NCBI RefSeq assembly: GCF_031157315.1
Contig: NZ_JAVIFU010000004.1
Location: 62,001 to 126,000 of the forward strand
Source: Paenibacillus sp. LHD-38
GTDB taxonomy: Bacteria; Bacillota; Bacilli; Paenibacillales; Paenibacillaceae
DNA length: 64,000 nt
Direction: 5' to 3'
The notes beneath the pieces are model-generated. The model did no database searches. It saw only the letters and a program-made list of their open reading frames with translations, and was not told where the DNA came from. Shown one piece after another: positions 62,252-64,000 of this stretch. The position numbers and the translations under genes are program-made. Within the stretch, counting starts at the first letter, position 1, and each line of letters begins with the position of its first letter.

Positions 62252-62322
62252 CATCTCGTATATATTTGGGATAAGGCCTGAATGTTTCTACCCGGAAACC
62301 TTAATTTTCGGACTACGAGCAA
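62252..62322 (+). ncRNA. Guanine riboswitch (purine aptamer) of the pur operon
   Basis: P1 arms CTCGTA (62255-62260) and TACGAG (62314-62319) enclose ATAAGGCCTGAATGTTTCTACC, then CGGAAACCTTAATTTTCGG and ACTACGAG. The ligand-pairing residue in GGACTACG is C, so guanine/hypoxanthine is expected. It lies between the PurBox promoter and purE, as in B. subtilis. Confidence 0.9.
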
Positions 62323-62653
62323 GATGAGACGACATGCGATACCGAGCGATCGCCATAAAGCAAGTTCGCAGCATACAGATGCCCTTTTGATTAGATAGAG
62401 GTTGCCTCTCTCACGAGGCAGCCTACTCTTGTCTTTAAGGCCATGCGGCGCAGCTTGATTCGTCATCATTAAAGTGAAGCATGATCTATCGATAGCGGGT
62501 TCGCATGAATACCGGTCGTATCGTCTGCTTCCGCTCCGGTCCTGCGGCATTCCCATTCCTATGGTTGCTGACGGGCTTTTTCTGGTTTTTACCGCTTCGA
62601 GTTCATGAAGCTTTATGATTTATAAACTTATAAATGAAAGTGGGTTTGATCGC

Positions 62654-63139
62654 ATGTCTGCGAAGGTGGGCGTCATCATGGGCAGCAAATCGGATTGGGA
62701 CACAATGAAATTAGCCTGCGATGTTCTGGAGGAATTGCAAATTCCTTATGAGAAAAAGGTCGTTTCGGCGCATCGGACACCGGATTTGATGTTTGAATAC
62801 GCGGAAACTGCGGTAGAGCGCGGGCTTAAGGTAATTATCGCCGGAGCCGGCGGAGCCGCACATTTGCCCGGCATGGTCGCTGCAAAGACGATTTTGCCGG
62901 TTATTGGCGTTCCCGTTAAATCATCAAATCTGAGTGGATTGGATTCTTTACTTTCCATCGTTCAAATGCCGGGCGGTATTCCCGTGGCTACGGTTGCGAT
63001 CGGCAACGCGGGCGGCACGAATGCGGGATTGCTGGCGGCACAAATGCTGGGAGCATTCGACCCTGAGGTGCAAGCGCGCGTGGAAGCGCGCCGCGAGCGC
63101 GTGAAGCAGGAAGTGCTGGAAAGCAGTGAAACGCTATGA
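62654..63139 (+). CDS. purE: N5-carboxyaminoimidazole ribonucleotide mutase PurE
   Basis: PurE interconverts N5-CAIR and CAIR in de novo purine synthesis. The 161-residue protein carries [49 protein letters not shown] (SxSD and SAHRTP active-site motifs), [72 protein letters not shown]. The ATG at 62654 gives the usual N-terminus; the ribosome site is weak (AAAGTGGG at 62637-62644), and an in-frame ATG at 62615 would add 13 residues. It overlaps purK by 4 bases and begins the pur operon. Confidence 0.96.
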   Translation: MSAKVGVIMGSKSDWDTMKLACDVLEELQIPYEKKVVSAHRTPDLMFEYAETAVERGLKVIIAGAGGAAHLPGMVAAKTILPVIGVPVKSSNLSGLDSLLSIVQMPGGIPVATVAIGNAGGTNAGLLAAQMLGAFDPEVQARVEARRERVKQEVLESSETL

Positions 63140-64000
63140 GTCATGAAACGGACAAGCAGCCTCTAAAGACGCTGCTGCCCGGCAGCACGATCGGAATCTT
63201 AGGTGGAGGCCAGCTTGGACGAATGCTGGCCAATACGGGCAGCGCGATGGGCTATCGGTTCATTGCGCTTGATCCGATCCTAGACTGTCCAACCGGACAG
63301 GTCGCCGAGCAAATCGTGGCCGCTTATGATGACCGCGAGGCGGCAAGGGAGCTTGCGAAGCGTTCGGATGTCATTACTTATGAATTCGAGAACGTTGACG
63401 CAGACGTCGCGGCGATGCTCATGGAAGAGTCGTACGTGCCGCAAGGCAGCGAGCTGCTCTACACGACGCAGCATCGGCTTCGCGAGAAGCGTGCAATAGA
63501 AGCGGCCGGCGTACGCGTCGCGCCCTACCGCGAGATTCGCAGCGTGGACGAGCTTCGCGAGGCGGTAGCTGCCTTCGGCATGCCGTGCGTGCTGAAGACG
63601 GCGATGGGCGGCTATGACGGCAAAGGGCAGTGGGTCATTCGCAGCGCAGATGAGATCGAAGAAGCATATGAGACACTCGCGCGCGCGAAGGTCCAGCTGG
63701 TGCTGGAGCAGTTCATTCGTTTTGATAAGGAAATTTCGGTTATAGCGGCGAGAAGTCCGCAGGGTGAAATTAAAACGTTCCCTGCAGCGGAGAATATACA
63801 CGTCGATAATATATTGCATTTGTCCATTGTTCCCGCAAGAATCAGCGAGGAGCTGCAGCGCGAGGCTGAGCGCCTTGCAACGCGGATTGCCGAAGGACTT
63901 GGCGCAGTCGGGCTTATCGCAGTAGAGCTGTTTGTCACGGCGGACGGCGAGCTGTTCGTAAACGAGCTTGCGCCTCGCCCGCATAACAGCGGCCATTACA
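63136..64000 (+). CDS. purK: N5-carboxyaminoimidazole ribonucleotide synthase PurK, 3' end outside window
   Basis: PurK is an ATP-grasp enzyme that makes N5-CAIR from AIR, bicarbonate and ATP, feeding PurE. The ATG at 63136 overlaps the purE stop. The visible 288 residues have [62 protein letters not shown] (ATP-grasp Lys and Gly loop), [18 protein letters not shown] and [26 protein letters not shown] (metal-binding Glu/Asn). The frame is still open at base 64000; the family is about 380-400 residues long, so roughly 100 residues are missing. It is the second gene of the pur operon. Confidence 0.95.
   Translation, partial: MSHETDKQPLKTLLPGSTIGILGGGQLGRMLANTGSAMGYRFIALDPILDCPTGQVAEQIVAAYDDREAARELAKRSDVITYEFENVDADVAAMLMEESYVPQGSELLYTTQHRLREKRAIEAAGVRVAPYREIRSVDELREAVAAFGMPCVLKTAMGGYDGKGQWVIRSADEIEEAYETLARAKVQLVLEQFIRFDKEISVIAARSPQGEIKTFPAAENIHVDNILHLSIVPARISEELQREAERLATRIAEGLGAVGLIAVELFVTADGELFVNELAPRPHNSGHY

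Larger units (their letters stand above)
61679..62653 (+). other. Long leader region before purE
   Basis: No gene is visible in these 975 bases. They hold, in order, a PurBox pair (62033-62079), a promoter (62081-62109), a guanine riboswitch (62252-62322) and a stem GGTTGCCTC-TCTC-AC-GAGGCAGCC at about 62399-62424. The transcribed leader would be about 535 bases, and its 330-base part after the riboswitch is mostly unexplained. Confidence 0.7.

Noticed and set aside
62399..62424. Intrinsic terminator in the purE leader
   Set aside because: The stem GGTTGCCTC/GAGGCAGCC is good but no T-run follows, so it is noted only as a hairpin.
63280..63996. 238-codon minus-strand frame near the right edge
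   Set aside because: It lies opposite purK, whose plus-strand frame is complete in motifs though cut by the window end.

Overview
The window looks like the chromosome of a Gram-positive, spore-forming Paenibacillaceae-type Firmicute. The evidence is strong GGAGG ribosome sites with frequent TTG/GTG starts, copper-amine-oxidase-like 'stalk' domain secreted proteins, a LysM-GH18 spore-cortex-type hydrolase, a GsaB-type aminomutase, and purine genes controlled by PurBox pairs plus guanine riboswitches. No rRNA, tRNA, CRISPR array or IS transposase was recognised.

Layout. 0-9 kb: end of an amidase-domain gene, ddl, a 1 kb repeat-rich gap, uvsE, a TauE-type exporter, an inositol-monophosphatase-family enzyme, a PQQ-type sugar dehydrogenase lipoprotein, and gsaB/hemL (minus). 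9-17 kb: an LCP wall-polymer ligase, an ABC-2 exporter trio, a Bcp peroxiredoxin and metNIQ (metN apparently starts at CTG). 17-25 kb: a stalk-domain protein, a polysaccharide deacetylase, and a MoxR-DUF58-transglutaminase operon. In the last gene, fourteen 15-residue repeats split the catalytic domain. 25.9-27.5 kb: guaA.

27.4-38.65 kb is an AT-rich integrated island of about 11.2 kb placed exactly at the 3' end of guaA. A 121-bp copy of the guaA 3' end lies at the far side and differs only at synonymous third positions; guaA's probable original terminator follows it. The island carries two different tyrosine recombinases, a degenerate SF2-helicase/ATPase-like protein, an origin-like palindromic region, several small secreted, lipo- and membrane proteins, and three unrecognised cytosolic genes. 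Conserved intergenic repeats recur in front of its gene modules, giving a cassette-like look. This is the best place in the window for an undescribed system.

38.9-64 kb returns to core chromosome: TetR and AraC regulators with clear candidate operators, a GlcNAc-kinase-like protein and GH4 glucosidase, a Fur-controlled siderophore importer with a fused permease, pbuG (PurBox plus guanine riboswitch), pxpABC 5-oxoprolinase, a DeoR regulator, a DMT transporter, a metallophosphoesterase, proline dehydrogenase, a phosphodiester-glycosidase protein, a stalk/PKD protein, msrAB, a nitroreductase, the LysM-GH18 enzyme, and purE-purK (purK runs off the window) behind a PurBox pair and guanine riboswitch. 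pbuG and purE show the same two-layer purine control.

Two repeat families are scattered through the core intergenic regions. One is an element of about 110 bp in five copies whose hairpin stem changes by compensatory substitutions. The other is a short motif clustered near 2.3-2.5 kb and 25.5-25.7 kb.
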